Source of the DNA: Heyndrickxia camelliae
GTDB lineage: Bacteria; Bacillota; Bacilli; Bacillales; Bacillaceae_C
Direction of reading: 5' to 3'
Assembly: GCF_002844575.1 (NCBI RefSeq)
Contig: NZ_PIQO01000005.1
Coordinates: forward strand, 180,318-244,317
DNA: 64,000 nucleotides
Below the pieces are notes generated by a model that was given only the letters and a program-made list of their open reading frames with translations, did not search any database and was not told the DNA's origin. The translations under genes and the position numbers were made by a program. Below are positions 55,822 to 64,000 of this stretch, in pieces; the first letter of the stretch is position 1, and each line of letters opens with the position of its first letter.

Positions 55822-57222
55822 CTACAAATCTAAGTCCTTGGTTACACCATCTATTATCTTTGTTAAACGATCGGCTGTATCAAATATTTCACGGTGTTTT
55901 GTGTTCCAAACCGATTCGGAATATACCCTCATATTATCGGAGCGTTTGGACAATATATCCGAAATGGCAGACTTTTTATCCAAATCAATGATAGTTTCTT
56001 CTAGTAGTTTGCTTAATGTGGAATTTATTCGATCGGATTCCCGATTTCTGGCCGTAATATTCTTATTATATAGTCCTGACAGCTCTTGCGACATTCCTAC
56101 CGAATCCCAATTGATATTGCCAACATTTCCTACTACCCAGAATCTCCAGGTTGTTTTTCCTATGGCTTCTCTCCAGTTCTTGGCCACCTCATCATCTAAT
56201 TGCTGTTTTGTGCGGACAGAAGTATATTCTCCGCCGCCTGCCTTTGCAACTTCTTTGAGTTGGCGGTCCGCTTCACTGTCAACGTCAAATCCAATGATGT
56301 TAATCTGAATGTCCATGTTAGATGCTTTGGCATCTTTTGCAGCTTGAACTGGATTTCCGCCGCAAGTTTCAATTCCATCGCTTACTACATAAATAAAATT
56401 TTTTGTATGGTCATCACTAGCTGCTAATAGTTGCTTTTGCGCGTTTTGAATAGCAGAAGCTAACGGAGTCCATCCGCTGGCCTTGAATTTATTTAACGCA
56501 CCGGAAAACTTACTCTTTTCGTAGGAAGTTAAAGGATACACGGTTTCTACACTGCTACAGGATAATTTTTTATCTTTATCTGATCCTGTTCCTTTATGAC
56601 CAAAGACCGTTAGGGATACATTAGTCTTATCAGGAAGGTTTTGGGCGAAATTACTTAGACTTGATTTAGCCAGCTGCATTTTATTTCCGCCAGGTATATC
56701 TGCCTTCATACTGCCGCTTGCATCTAGCAATAGTGCAATATTGACTTTATTTGCCTCTTCATGAAGCTCTTCTTCGCTGACATCCTGCAGCAATCTCCCA
56801 TCAGGCAGTTTTAATTTATCAAACTTCACCTCATAGTCTTTCATAGGCTGTATTGTTTTTTTATAATCGGTGCGAAAAGCGGTGATAAGGGATCCTGCCC
56901 ATTTTTCAGCTGTCCAATTTTTCGTATCTGTTTTTTTTATATTTTGTATGTACTCATTAATCGCTTTATTCTGTGCCTCAGTGTAAACATTATTATCTGC
57001 AAATTCAGCGTCGATTATGAATTTTTTATATAGGTCACCACCAGGTTCCTGCTCCATTTCCTCACCGGATAGGCCATATGTTGGTTCCTTTTCCTTGGCA
57101 GTCTCCGTTTCTTTTGTAGGGGAAGAAGTCTTTCTATGTTGAGAGGTTTTCTCCGTTTGCTGGCATCCGGCGATGATGATCAAACAAAGAAGGGTAACAA
57201 ACGGACGTGCTATTTTTAACAT
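55822..57222 (-). CDS. VWA-domain lipoprotein
   Basis: 466 residues. Lipoprotein signal with lipobox IAGC near residue 19, a charged linker, and a von Willebrand A domain at about 155-350 whose MIDAS is complete: DASGSMKAD (DxSxS), a Thr in GWTPLASAIQ, and VSDGIETCGG. C-terminal 120 residues are helical. Extracytoplasmic, lipid-anchored, metal-dependent adhesion or assembly role, as for Bacillus YwmC/YwmD-like proteins. GAGGAGG precedes the start. Confidence 0.88.
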   Translation of the reverse strand: MLKIARPFVTLLCLIIIAGCQQTEKTSQHRKTSSPTKETETAKEKEPTYGLSGEEMEQEPGGDLYKKFIIDAEFADNNVYTEAQNKAINEYIQNIKKTDTKNWTAEKWAGSLITAFRTDYKKTIQPMKDYEVKFDKLKLPDGRLLQDVSEEELHEEANKVNIALLLDASGSMKADIPGGNKMQLAKSSLSNFAQNLPDKTNVSLTVFGHKGTGSDKDKKLSCSSVETVYPLTSYEKSKFSGALNKFKASGWTPLASAIQNAQKQLLAASDDHTKNFIYVVSDGIETCGGNPVQAAKDAKASNMDIQINIIGFDVDSEADRQLKEVAKAGGGEYTSVRTKQQLDDEVAKNWREAIGKTTWRFWVVGNVGNINWDSVGMSQELSGLYNKNITARNRESDRINSTLSKLLEETIIDLDKKSAISDILSKRSDNMRVYSESVWNTKHREIFDTADRLTKIIDGVTKDLDL

Positions 57223-57580
57223 TTTATACTATTCCTCCTCTTTTTAGTAAAATTTACCTTATTTTATTATTATAAATAATGACTGAAAGGGAGAAAATAT
57301 GTCTTTTTACCTACAAACTGAATAGGAATGAAAAGAAGGGAAACTTATACATGCAAAAAAAGCAGAGAATAAAGATTTTATTGAAAGTCAAGAAAATATA
57401 TGAAGTTCCTTTTTATTCAATCATTAGATTTAATGTCACACATTAAAGAGAGCAAAAAAGAAAGGATAGATGTACAGGAAGGAACCCCCCTCTTACAACT
57501 ATCCTTTTTTGCACAACAAATGCCCCCATTTAAATGTTCATTTAAAACAAAGTTCGATTATTTAAAGAATTACTTGAAGA

Positions 57581-57645
57581 TTCGGCTATCAATGCCGGCT
57601 TTTTCTTCTTCAACAAAAGGGGCAGGTTTGTTAAGGAAGGAATTT
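57581..57645 (+). repeat. Interspersed hairpin-tail repeat, copy E
   Basis: CGGCTATCAATGCCGG hairpin, TTTTTCTTCTTC, then AACAAAAGGGGCAGGTTTGT and AAGGAAGGAA. Ends about 48 bp before the small gene at 57693. The 57223-57580 stretch has no gene I can support. Confidence 0.68.
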
Positions 57646-57692
57646 TTTGTTAATTCATAGAATAATGTAATCTTAAAAGGGGGAAATGTGTT

Positions 57693-57845
57693 TTGCGTTC
57701 AATTCGATGGATGTTCCTGGGTTTATGTATTATGATGGCTGGTGGATTTATTATTATTGACCCTTCAAGTAACTGGGGTGGAATACAGCTAGTATTAATT
57801 GGTTTATGCTTGTCTATTGTTGGATTTTTTATTAAAGAAAAGTAA
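57693..57845 (+). CDS. Small 50-residue membrane protein
   Basis: TTG at 57693 with AAAAGGGGG before it opens a 50-codon frame with two membrane helices (about WMFLGLCIMMAGGFIII and GIQLVLIGLCLSIVGFFI) and a basic end IKEK. The tight two-helix plan, positive ends and good ribosome site support a real protein; function unknown. Confidence 0.65.
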   Translation: MRSIRWMFLGLCIMMAGGFIIIDPSSNWGGIQLVLIGLCLSIVGFFIKEK

Positions 57846-57884
57846 TTTTGTGAACAGTTACAATTAACCTATAGAGTCAAGATT

Positions 57885-57955
57885 TTAAGAGCCAGCTGCC
57901 ATTTCGGCGGCTTTTCTTATTGAACTATCGGAGCAGTTTACTTTGAAGAAGGAAA
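57885..57955 (+). repeat. Interspersed hairpin-tail repeat, copy F
   Basis: CAGCTGCCATTTCGGCGGC hairpin, TTTTCTTATT, then GAACTATCGGAGCAGTTTACTT and GAAGAAGGAAAT. Ends about 55 bp before the ATG at 58010. Confidence 0.7.
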
Positions 57956-58009
57956 TCCAAAAATTAGAGAGAATATTACAGGTAAATTAACTTGAATTTG
58001 GGTGTAGTA

Positions 58010-58390
58010 ATGAATTTATCCGTTAAGGTTAGCGAGATGGATTTCTCAATCTTTATTGGCCAAACTGTAACTGAAGTGGTCCCTATTAGTCTAGAATTAA
58101 TAAGAGTTAAGTTTAACAAGGGTAATCTTAACGTGGAATGCTCGTGGAGATTGAGGAATGCAAAAGGTATATTAGTAGGAATATCGGAAGGAAAAGAATC
58201 TGATGTTTTTAAAATTTTGGAGAGCTATTTGTTAGCCAAAGAAATAACGAATATTTATCATCTTGAACCAACTGAAGATTTAATAATTGAATTTGACAAA
58301 GAATTGTATTTAGATTTATTTGCTGATTCAACATCTTTTGAACAGTACCAATTGTATGGAGGAGATAGCCTGTTTTTGATTGGAAAATAA
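58010..58390 (+). CDS. Small cytoplasmic protein of unknown function
   Basis: 126 residues. One alpha/beta unit with NVECSWRLRNAKGILVGISE in the middle, a block seen in DUF6188-like small proteins of Bacillus, and an acidic end. ATG at 58010 with GGGTG upstream is preferred to TTG 57992. Downstream 58391-58752 holds a hairpin (58572-58594) and no gene I can support. Confidence 0.6.
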   Translation: MNLSVKVSEMDFSIFIGQTVTEVVPISLELIRVKFNKGNLNVECSWRLRNAKGILVGISEGKESDVFKILESYLLAKEITNIYHLEPTEDLIIEFDKELYLDLFADSTSFEQYQLYGGDSLFLIGK

Positions 58391-58752
58391 AAGGTGTTGT
58401 TAACTACCATGAAAATTAACTTCCTCATAAACTTCAAAGAGACATTACTTAAGAAGCCCCCACTTAACTGTTAAAAAAAGAGGAGCTAAATAATAATAAA
58501 GCTATAAAGTGTCGACTGGATTAAGGTCTATATCAGTATTGACACTTCTGACCAATTTTCATTCTCTGTGGTGCAGGACTGTTTTTGTCCTGCATGGTTG
58601 GCTAACGGGGACGATTCTTCCCTTACCTATCTGTATTAATAAAGGCTTACAGAAAACAGGGAAATTTATATTGCTCTTTACCTATTTTCTGATAATTGCT
58701 ATTATTTATACATACCCAAATTTTGGTTAAGTATAGAAATGGGGGGTTTTTA

Positions 58753-59448
58753 TTGTCCACAAATATTGAATGTATAGATGTTGGAAAGTCCTATTTAGGG
58801 GATGGGATTAAAACAAATGCCGTTAAAAACATCAATTTGAAATTTACAAAAGGGGAGTTTATTTCAATTGTTGGTCCATCAGGATCAGGAAAATCGACTT
58901 TACTTAGTTTGCTAGGAACACTTGACTTCCCAACCTCGGGAAAAATATTGTATGACGGGGAAGAAATCGTAAAGAAAAGTAAGAAAACGATTTCCGATTT
59001 TCGATTTGAACATATCGGATTCATCTTTCAACAATTCCATCTATTGCCTACATTAACAGCCCTAGAAAATGTCCTCTCACCCTTGTTTGCCAGAAAAGTC
59101 TCTTACAATAAAATAGAACGCGCAAAAGAAGTATTAGCTCAGGTGGGACTTTCCGATAAGGCGAATTCATTACCCTCCCAGCTTTCTGGAGGACAACAAC
59201 AACGGATTGCCATTGCAAGAGCTATTGTTCATAAACCAGATTGGCTCCTTGCAGATGAACCGACTGGAAATCTGGATTCAGAAACAGGCGATACAATCTT
59301 CGAGTTAATCCAACAACTTAACCAACAAGAAGGGTGCGGTGTTTTTTTTGTCACGCATGATCCCAAGCTTGCTACAAAAGCCAATCGCACCATTACCATG
59401 AAAGACGGAATAGTTATTTCAGACAAAACTGGTGAACGAATATGCTAA
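58753..59448 (+). CDS. MacB/LolD-type ABC transporter ATP-binding protein
   Basis: 231 residues. Walker [11 protein letters not shown]-loop FQQFHLLPTL, signature LSGGQQQR, Walker B WLLADEPTGNLD and switch His VTHDPKL, all in the MacB/FtsE group order. TTG at 58753 with GGGGGG six bases before it gives the usual short N terminus; a start at 58696 would add 19 residues without a ribosome site. Overlaps the permease gene by seven bases. Confidence 0.92.
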   Translation: MSTNIECIDVGKSYLGDGIKTNAVKNINLKFTKGEFISIVGPSGSGKSTLLSLLGTLDFPTSGKILYDGEEIVKKSKKTISDFRFEHIGFIFQQFHLLPTLTALENVLSPLFARKVSYNKIERAKEVLAQVGLSDKANSLPSQLSGGQQQRIAIARAIVHKPDWLLADEPTGNLDSETGDTIFELIQQLNQQEGCGVFFVTHDPKLATKANRTITMKDGIVISDKTGERIC

Positions 59449-62400
59449 GGTTTATATGGCAGAACTGGTGGCGGCACAAAGAACGTTTTATTCTATTGAT
59501 TATTGGTGCGTTAATTATTAGCTCTGGTTTAAGCTATTTAGTTGGACTTTCTGAAACAAGTAAAGGAACGATTGTTGATACTTTGCAAAAACGATGGTCT
59601 GCTTCATATGATATTGTAGTGCGTCCACCTGGAACCCGTAGTATTACAGAAAAATTGCATTTACTAGAGCCAAATTACTTGAGCGGGTTATCTGGCGGAA
59701 TCAGTATGAAGCAATATGAAAAAATTAAAGCGCTTACAGATGTTGATGTCGCTGCTCCAATAGCGATGATTGGTTATGCAGGGTATTCAGTTAAGTTAAA
59801 GCCTCTAACCGTCAAGCAAAATGGAGTTTATCGCGTACGAATAAATGAAGTAACCAATAACGGTGTAAGTAAGATAAAAGATACTTCCAATATCTACTTT
59901 CCAAAAGGAAGTTGGGATCCTATGAATAAAGGACCTGAATATGGAATAGTAGCATCAGTTGATGACTTAAAAGTATATACCAATGCATTATTGGCGGGGA
60001 TTGACCCTGTACAAGAAGCTAAGCTAGTTGGACTTGATAAGGCAGTAATCAAGAAGGGCGATAGTCGATATTTTAATCAAGACGACAAAAGTTATACTTC
60101 CGATATATTCGGCTCATCGGTCAATGAATTTCCTGTCATTGTAAGTAATCAAGCTTTTGTAGATAGAACCAACACCTTTACTATTGAACGATTGGACCTG
60201 ACATTTCAAGATAGTAAAAGTGCTGACAGGACAATGGAAACAATTAAAAAGAATGGCGGAGAAAAATATTTAAACACCATAAAAGGGTCAGTTGTCCAAA
60301 GTTATACTTTTTCTGGAAAAGAAGCATTTAATCTATTTGTAAAAAATACAATAGGTGTCGATTTAAATACAGGAAAACCCTTTCAAGGTACTAATGACAA
60401 GGAAAACGTGAATGCGGATTGGATTAGCATGCGACCAAGTCCTGTTGAGTATAAACCAGTTAGCAGTCCATTCCCAGAACGTTGGTCATTTGCCTATGAA
60501 GTAAAAAAACATGTTCTCACAGATAATCATAATCTAAAGGGATTAGGAAATGAATCATTTAGGATACCAAAATCTTTTGGGCAATCATTTAATGACTATC
60601 CTCGAATTCATCCTAAATGGATAGGGTTTTATGATCCTAGTAAGTTGAAGATTTCAATGGATCCCACTACAGAATTACCAATGGAAACCTATCGTCCAGC
60701 TACAGCTGATCTTGTTTTGGATGCAAAAGAAAAGCCCGTTAATCCTCCAAGGTCGTTAAAGCCAACAGATAACCCTTACGACTTTCTTTCCAGTCCACCA
60801 CTTATGCTTACAACCATTGATGCTGCCCAACAGATTTTAGGGAATAAACCGATTTCCTCTATTCGTGTAAAAGTAGCTGGGGTTAAGGATTTAAGTGAAG
60901 ATAGTCAAAAAAAATTAGAAAAAGTGGCAAAACAGATTGAAGAAGAAACAGGATTGATTACCGATATTACCTTAGGCTCTTCTCCGCAACCAACCCTCAC
61001 ACATGTGCCTGCAATATCTGGGAAGAAGGAAATTGGTTGGTTGCAGCAGCCATGGGTAAAAATCGGCTCATCTATTTCGATTTTCCGTGAAGCAAAGGTT
61101 GGGTTTTCAGAGGTTATAGGAAGTGTAATTGCAGTTGCGGTCATTTATGTATGGGCGTCAAGCCTAGTTTCATTATTAGCAAGGAGAAAGGAATTTGCGG
61201 TCCTTCTTGCTATCGGATGGAGACCGAACCAGTTGGCTAAGTTATTATTTTTAGAATCCACTATTGTAGGAAGTTTTGTTGCTATGGTTGCATGGATTAT
61301 GCTTGGGAGTGTTTTTATCTTAGGAAATACCATGTTTTCGCCAATAAGATTTATATTAACAGGGGCATTTGGTATTTTGATTTATTTGCTAGGAGCTATT
61401 ATTCCTGCATGGATTTCCAAAAATATTTCTCCTTATGAAACCATGAATAGAGGGGAGATTTCTAAAGGTTCGAGGCGCTTTCTTCCCACACGGGGGCTTC
61501 TTTCGATTGCATTTAATCAATTAATAGGAAAATGGAAACGGAGCATGCTTTCCATCATTGCTATCGCTTTGCCCACTAGTTTCCTAGCTTTTTTCCTTTT
61601 TATCACTTTCCGTTTAAAGGGGATCATGTACACTACATGGTTAGGTCAATATGTCGCATTAGAAGTGGGTCCTATGCATTATACGGCGATGGGAGTAGCT
61701 TTGTTAATCGCAATCCTAACCACAGTGGAAATTATGTGGCAAAATATTTCGGAACGTAATGGGGAAATTGCCTTGTTAAACGCAATTGGATGGCGAAATA
61801 AAAGTATCCGTTTCATGATATTAGCGGAAGGACTGCTATGTGGAGTATTTGCAGCGATAATTGGACTCCTCCTTGCAATTGGAATGATGTGGGCGATGTA
61901 TAGGCAATTTCCATCCGACCAATTAGGGTTTATCCTCCTAACAGGGATTATCCCAATTATTGTAGGAATCATAGGTGCAATAATACCTGCTGAAAAAGCC
62001 GTTCGAATCAATCCTTCACGCGGAATCGCGGGACAATATTCCAATAGAAAAGTAACGGAAAAAAGGTTGAAATGGGTATTTTCTTTAGTGGCGATTGCAA
62101 TGATGGTTGGCTTGGTTTTGATCATGATAAAGGTTGCGCCGAAATTAGTACCAAACAAACCTGTTGCGAACCATGTTTCAAATGAAATGGTAACTTCAAC
62201 AAAAGGTGAGGTAACGAAAGGTAAATCCTCAGAGAGTAAAGGTGAAAATCAAGCAAAGGAAAACCAATCAAATCAAGAAAATAAAAATCCAGAAGAGTCT
62301 CATTACGATGAAGAAATTTCACTTGGGGAAAATCTAAAAGATCTAGGATGGTGGGTACTTTCTTTTGAAGCGAAAAAATTAGAGAAGCTTCCTTCGAAAA

Positions 62401-62711
62401 TCAAATTTAAGGAACCATCTAAAGGAAATAAATATCTTTTTTACCAAATTACTTTTGAGAACAAAGATATTCAGGGATATGATTTCAGACCTTTTGGAAA
62501 CTTTGAATTACAGACAGATATAGAACAATATATTCCACCTTCTGATTTTTATATTTTAAGTAGCAAAGGGCTGAATGATAATGAATTAGAAATCGGTGGT
62601 AAAGTCAGTGTAATCTTGACTTTTGAAATACCTGAAAACGAAAATGAAATGTCATTGTTATTTAAATCTCGCAATTTTGTGAAGGGGATATTTGTAAATT
62701 TAAAGGATTAA
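59442..62711 (+). CDS. FtsX-type ABC permease with appended C-terminal extracytoplasmic domain
   Basis: 1089 residues. Helix 1 at about 14-34, a very large extracytoplasmic domain to about 550, an FtsX core at about 555-680 (SLLARRKEFAVLLAIGWRPN), a second at about 745-870 (SERNGEIALLNAIGWRNKSI), a last helix near 876-900, a Lys/Glu/Asn-rich linker (about 912-945), and a C-terminal 140-residue beta-rich domain. The last part resembles DUF4352-type Ig-like domains but is not certain. Works with the overlapping ATPase as a mechanotransmission-type exporter or signalling unit; substrate unknown. Confidence 0.85.
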   Translation: MLRFIWQNWWRHKERFILLIIGALIISSGLSYLVGLSETSKGTIVDTLQKRWSASYDIVVRPPGTRSITEKLHLLEPNYLSGLSGGISMKQYEKIKALTDVDVAAPIAMIGYAGYSVKLKPLTVKQNGVYRVRINEVTNNGVSKIKDTSNIYFPKGSWDPMNKGPEYGIVASVDDLKVYTNALLAGIDPVQEAKLVGLDKAVIKKGDSRYFNQDDKSYTSDIFGSSVNEFPVIVSNQAFVDRTNTFTIERLDLTFQDSKSADRTMETIKKNGGEKYLNTIKGSVVQSYTFSGKEAFNLFVKNTIGVDLNTGKPFQGTNDKENVNADWISMRPSPVEYKPVSSPFPERWSFAYEVKKHVLTDNHNLKGLGNESFRIPKSFGQSFNDYPRIHPKWIGFYDPSKLKISMDPTTELPMETYRPATADLVLDAKEKPVNPPRSLKPTDNPYDFLSSPPLMLTTIDAAQQILGNKPISSIRVKVAGVKDLSEDSQKKLEKVAKQIEEETGLITDITLGSSPQPTLTHVPAISGKKEIGWLQQPWVKIGSSISIFREAKVGFSEVIGSVIAVAVIYVWASSLVSLLARRKEFAVLLAIGWRPNQLAKLLFLESTIVGSFVAMVAWIMLGSVFILGNTMFSPIRFILTGAFGILIYLLGAIIPAWISKNISPYETMNRGEISKGSRRFLPTRGLLSIAFNQLIGKWKRSMLSIIAIALPTSFLAFFLFITFRLKGIMYTTWLGQYVALEVGPMHYTAMGVALLIAILTTVEIMWQNISERNGEIALLNAIGWRNKSIRFMILAEGLLCGVFAAIIGLLLAIGMMWAMYRQFPSDQLGFILLTGIIPIIVGIIGAIIPAEKAVRINPSRGIAGQYSNRKVTEKRLKWVFSLVAIAMMVGLVLIMIKVAPKLVPNKPVANHVSNEMVTSTKGEVTKGKSSESKGENQAKENQSNQENKNPEESHYDEEISLGENLKDLGWWVLSFEAKKLEKLPSKIKFKEPSKGNKYLFYQITFENKDIQGYDFRPFGNFELQTDIEQYIPPSDFYILSSKGLNDNELEIGGKVSVILTFEIPENENEMSLLFKSRNFVKGIFVNLKD

Positions 62712-62788
62712 TTAAAGGGCTTACATTTTATTGTTTATAAAAAAGTAAATAAGGCATGTAATTCATTTGATTTCTTAAGGTTGAAGGA

Positions 62789-62828
62789 GTTGAAGATCAT
62801 TTATGAGGATGATCTACAGCTTTTTTTG
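62789..62828 (+). terminator. Terminator of the ABC exporter operon
   Basis: AGATCAT (62794-62800) pairs with ATGATCT (62809-62815), extended by flanking GTTG/CAGC, followed by a T run. Confidence 0.72.
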
Positions 62829-62919
62829 TTATTGTTCTTACATAGCATTTTAGCATTCCTTTATGATAAATATCTTAAATATATATGTTTGTGAAGAAAT
62901 ATACTTAAACTATAGGGTG

Positions 62920-63000
62920 CAAGAGTTGAAGATTCAATGTGGATCAACAACTCTTTTTTCTTATTCGACTAAAGGAGCAGGTTAGCTTAAAAAGGAATAT
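62920..63000 (+). repeat. Interspersed hairpin-tail repeat, copy G
   Basis: AGAGTTG and CAACTCT stem, TTTTTTCTTATT, then CGACTAAAGGAGCAGGTTAG and CTTAAAAAGGAAT. Best-preserved tail. Ends about 60 bp before the GNAT gene. Confidence 0.72.
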
Positions 63001-63059
63001 CTGGTAAGAAAATAGAACTAATAGTTTAATCTGTAAAGTATTTGAGAGTTGGTGAAACA

Positions 63060-63854
63060 ATGAATATAGACAATGTTATTTTAGCAATCGAAGCTGAACA
63101 GTACGATTTTGAACCTACACTTCGTATTCCTGGTTTGCAGGAAGTTAGAAATGAAGAACTTATCCTACGTTTATCAGAAGGTTCCTCTAGCGTCTTCGCC
63201 AATAAGGTTGTTCGATCTGTATTTACTTCCAATCCAGAAGAAAAAATTAGAAAGGTAATCGATTTTTATGAATCAAAACAAAAAAGCTTTGCTTGGTGGG
63301 TTGGTCCAAAATCCCAGCCTTATGACTTATCCTTACGGTTAAAATCAAAAGGATTTACTTTAGAAGATGAATATGTGGGGTTGGCTACCTCCGTTCAACA
63401 AGCACCTTCATTTGAATCGTCTCAATGGACTGTTAGGGAAGCCTTGACAGAACCTGAGCTACGTAATCACGTTGCTATTAATGCTGAGGTATGGGGAATG
63501 GATTTAACATCTGTTGAAGCAGCAATACGTGAAAGAATGTCTTATATTTCCTTACCTGGGCGACGTGGTGGATACATCGTCGCCTATAACAATGAAGGAT
63601 TGCCAATCGGAAACGGCACATTTCGAATCAGTTCTGATGGTCAAACTATGTATCTTATAGGTTCTGCTGTTTTACCTGAATATCGTAATAAAGGAGTTTA
63701 TCATTCATTGTTGCAATATAGGATTAATAAGTCTAAAGAGGAAGGGTGTCAACTTCTAACGGTACAAGCTCGTATAGGGACATCTGAACCGATTTTACGT
63801 CGGCTTGGATTTAAAGAGTATTGTAAATTTGAAATGTTCGTTAAGCAATTCTAA
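63060..63854 (+). CDS. GNAT-family N-acetyltransferase
   Basis: 264 residues. The C-terminal GNAT fold has GNGTFRISSDGQTMYLIGSA, VLPEYRNKGVYHSLLQYRI (acetyl-CoA-binding motif A, RNKGVY) and ILRRLGF; the N-terminal half (SFAWWVGPKSQPYDLSLRLK) is a diverged GNAT-like part. ATG at 63060 with GTTGGTGA before it is preferred to TTG 63042. Acceptor unknown. Confidence 0.83.
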   Translation: MNIDNVILAIEAEQYDFEPTLRIPGLQEVRNEELILRLSEGSSSVFANKVVRSVFTSNPEEKIRKVIDFYESKQKSFAWWVGPKSQPYDLSLRLKSKGFTLEDEYVGLATSVQQAPSFESSQWTVREALTEPELRNHVAINAEVWGMDLTSVEAAIRERMSYISLPGRRGGYIVAYNNEGLPIGNGTFRISSDGQTMYLIGSAVLPEYRNKGVYHSLLQYRINKSKEEGCQLLTVQARIGTSEPILRRLGFKEYCKFEMFVKQF

Positions 63855-63917
63855 TCCTTATATCGTACTTACGAAATTGTGAAATATTATACTTACATTA
63901 AGGGGGGATTGATTTAA

Positions 63918-63989
63918 GAAAGATTTATGCCTCTTTTGTTGAAATCTTTTATTGTACTAAAGGGGCAGTTTAGTGGAGGAAGGAAATAA
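63918..63989 (+). repeat. Interspersed hairpin-tail repeat, copy H
   Basis: AAAGATTT and AAATCTTT stem, TTATTGT, then ACTAAAGGGGCAGTTTAGT and GGAGGAAGGAAAT. At the window end; the gene it would precede is outside. Confidence 0.7.
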
Positions 63990-64000
63990 TTTTTACCTGC

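Noticed and set aside
57400..57660. 86-codon frame ending in repeat copy E
   Set aside because: Runs through the repeat hairpin and tail, no ribosome site, no protein-like pattern.
58572..58620. Ninth copy of the hairpin-tail repeat
   Set aside because: A hairpin followed by GCTAACGGGGACG is loosely like the tail, but the match is too short and the distance to the next start (over 130 bp) does not fit the others.
58509..58730. 73-codon frame before the ABC ATPase gene
   Set aside because: Contains a perfect hairpin (58572-58594) and no ribosome site. The last 25 codons look like a membrane helix, so a decayed small gene is possible but not supported.
61679..62158. 159-codon frame antisense to the FtsX permease
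   Set aside because: Shadow frame of a clear membrane-protein gene.

Overview
The window looks like a chromosomal segment of a low-GC, endospore-former-type Firmicute of the family Bacillaceae (Bacillus sensu lato; the genus cannot be fixed from sequence alone). Reasons: AT-rich composition, strong purine-rich Shine-Dalgarno sites with frequent TTG/GTG starts, sigma-A style promoters, catabolite-repression (cre) boxes, a short preQ1-I riboswitch, and Bacillus-type families (YunG, PadR/PadC, QueT, Mdx maltodextrin transporter, TctCBA with a CitA/CitB-type two-component system). I saw no rRNA, tRNA, CRISPR array, transposase or phage gene.

Layout. 0-3.5 kb: a GntR/UTRA regulator divergent from a sugar nucleotidyltransferase and a SIS-domain protein, followed by a decayed cupin. 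3.5-9.2 kb: an accessory stretch of small unknown genes (YunG, an 85-codon frameshifted gene, a beta-propeller-like protein, an acidic protein), gene relics, a LysR regulator divergent from a MetX-like hydrolase, and four copies of an interspersed repeat. 9.2-13.6 kb: PadR and phenolic acid decarboxylase with a clear triple operator, a GAF-LuxR regulator and two short-chain dehydrogenases. 13.6-20 kb: small unknown proteins, then D-serine dehydratase next to a polar amino-acid ABC transporter. 20-25.7 kb: tricarboxylate transporter TctCBA with a cre box and its CitA/CitB-like sensor and regulator. 25.8-35.2 kb: DUF4349 lipoprotein, NupC nucleoside transporter, FUSC exporter divergent from MarR-MFS, QueT under a preQ1 riboswitch, a hotdog thioesterase and a MerR-TipAS regulator. 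35.3-38.4 kb: an RND efflux pump. 38.5-52 kb: a carbohydrate region, with a GH13 maltodextrin hydrolase divergent from mdxEFG-GH31 glucosidase-LacI regulator, then ThuA, two Gfo/Idh/MocA oxidoreductases and a TIM-barrel isomerase. 52-64 kb: a Nudix hydrolase, a large unknown membrane protein, a VWA lipoprotein, small unknown genes, an ABC exporter with a very large permease, and a GNAT acetyltransferase.

How parts work together. Maltodextrins would enter through MdxEFG and be cut to glucose by the GH13 and GH31 enzymes under LacI-type and catabolite control; the ThuA/Gfo/isomerase block next door suggests oxidative (keto-sugar) processing of a glucoside. DsdA beside an ABC uptake system suggests catabolism of an imported amino acid such as D-serine. 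TctCBA is probably induced by its own two-component system and repressed by good carbon sources. MarR, FUSC and MFS share one palindromic control region and look like a drug- or aromatic-acid-responsive efflux module.

The most unusual non-coding content is a pair of minisatellite arrays. They have unrelated sequence but the same 52-bp unit (12 units at 34.5-35.1 kb, 19 units at 54.7-55.7 kb), both in convergent gene gaps and both purine-rich on the + strand. Two interspersed palindromic repeat families add to this: eight copies of a hairpin-plus-tail element, six of them about 40-75 bp upstream of a small + strand gene, and three copies of a GGTGCC-containing element.
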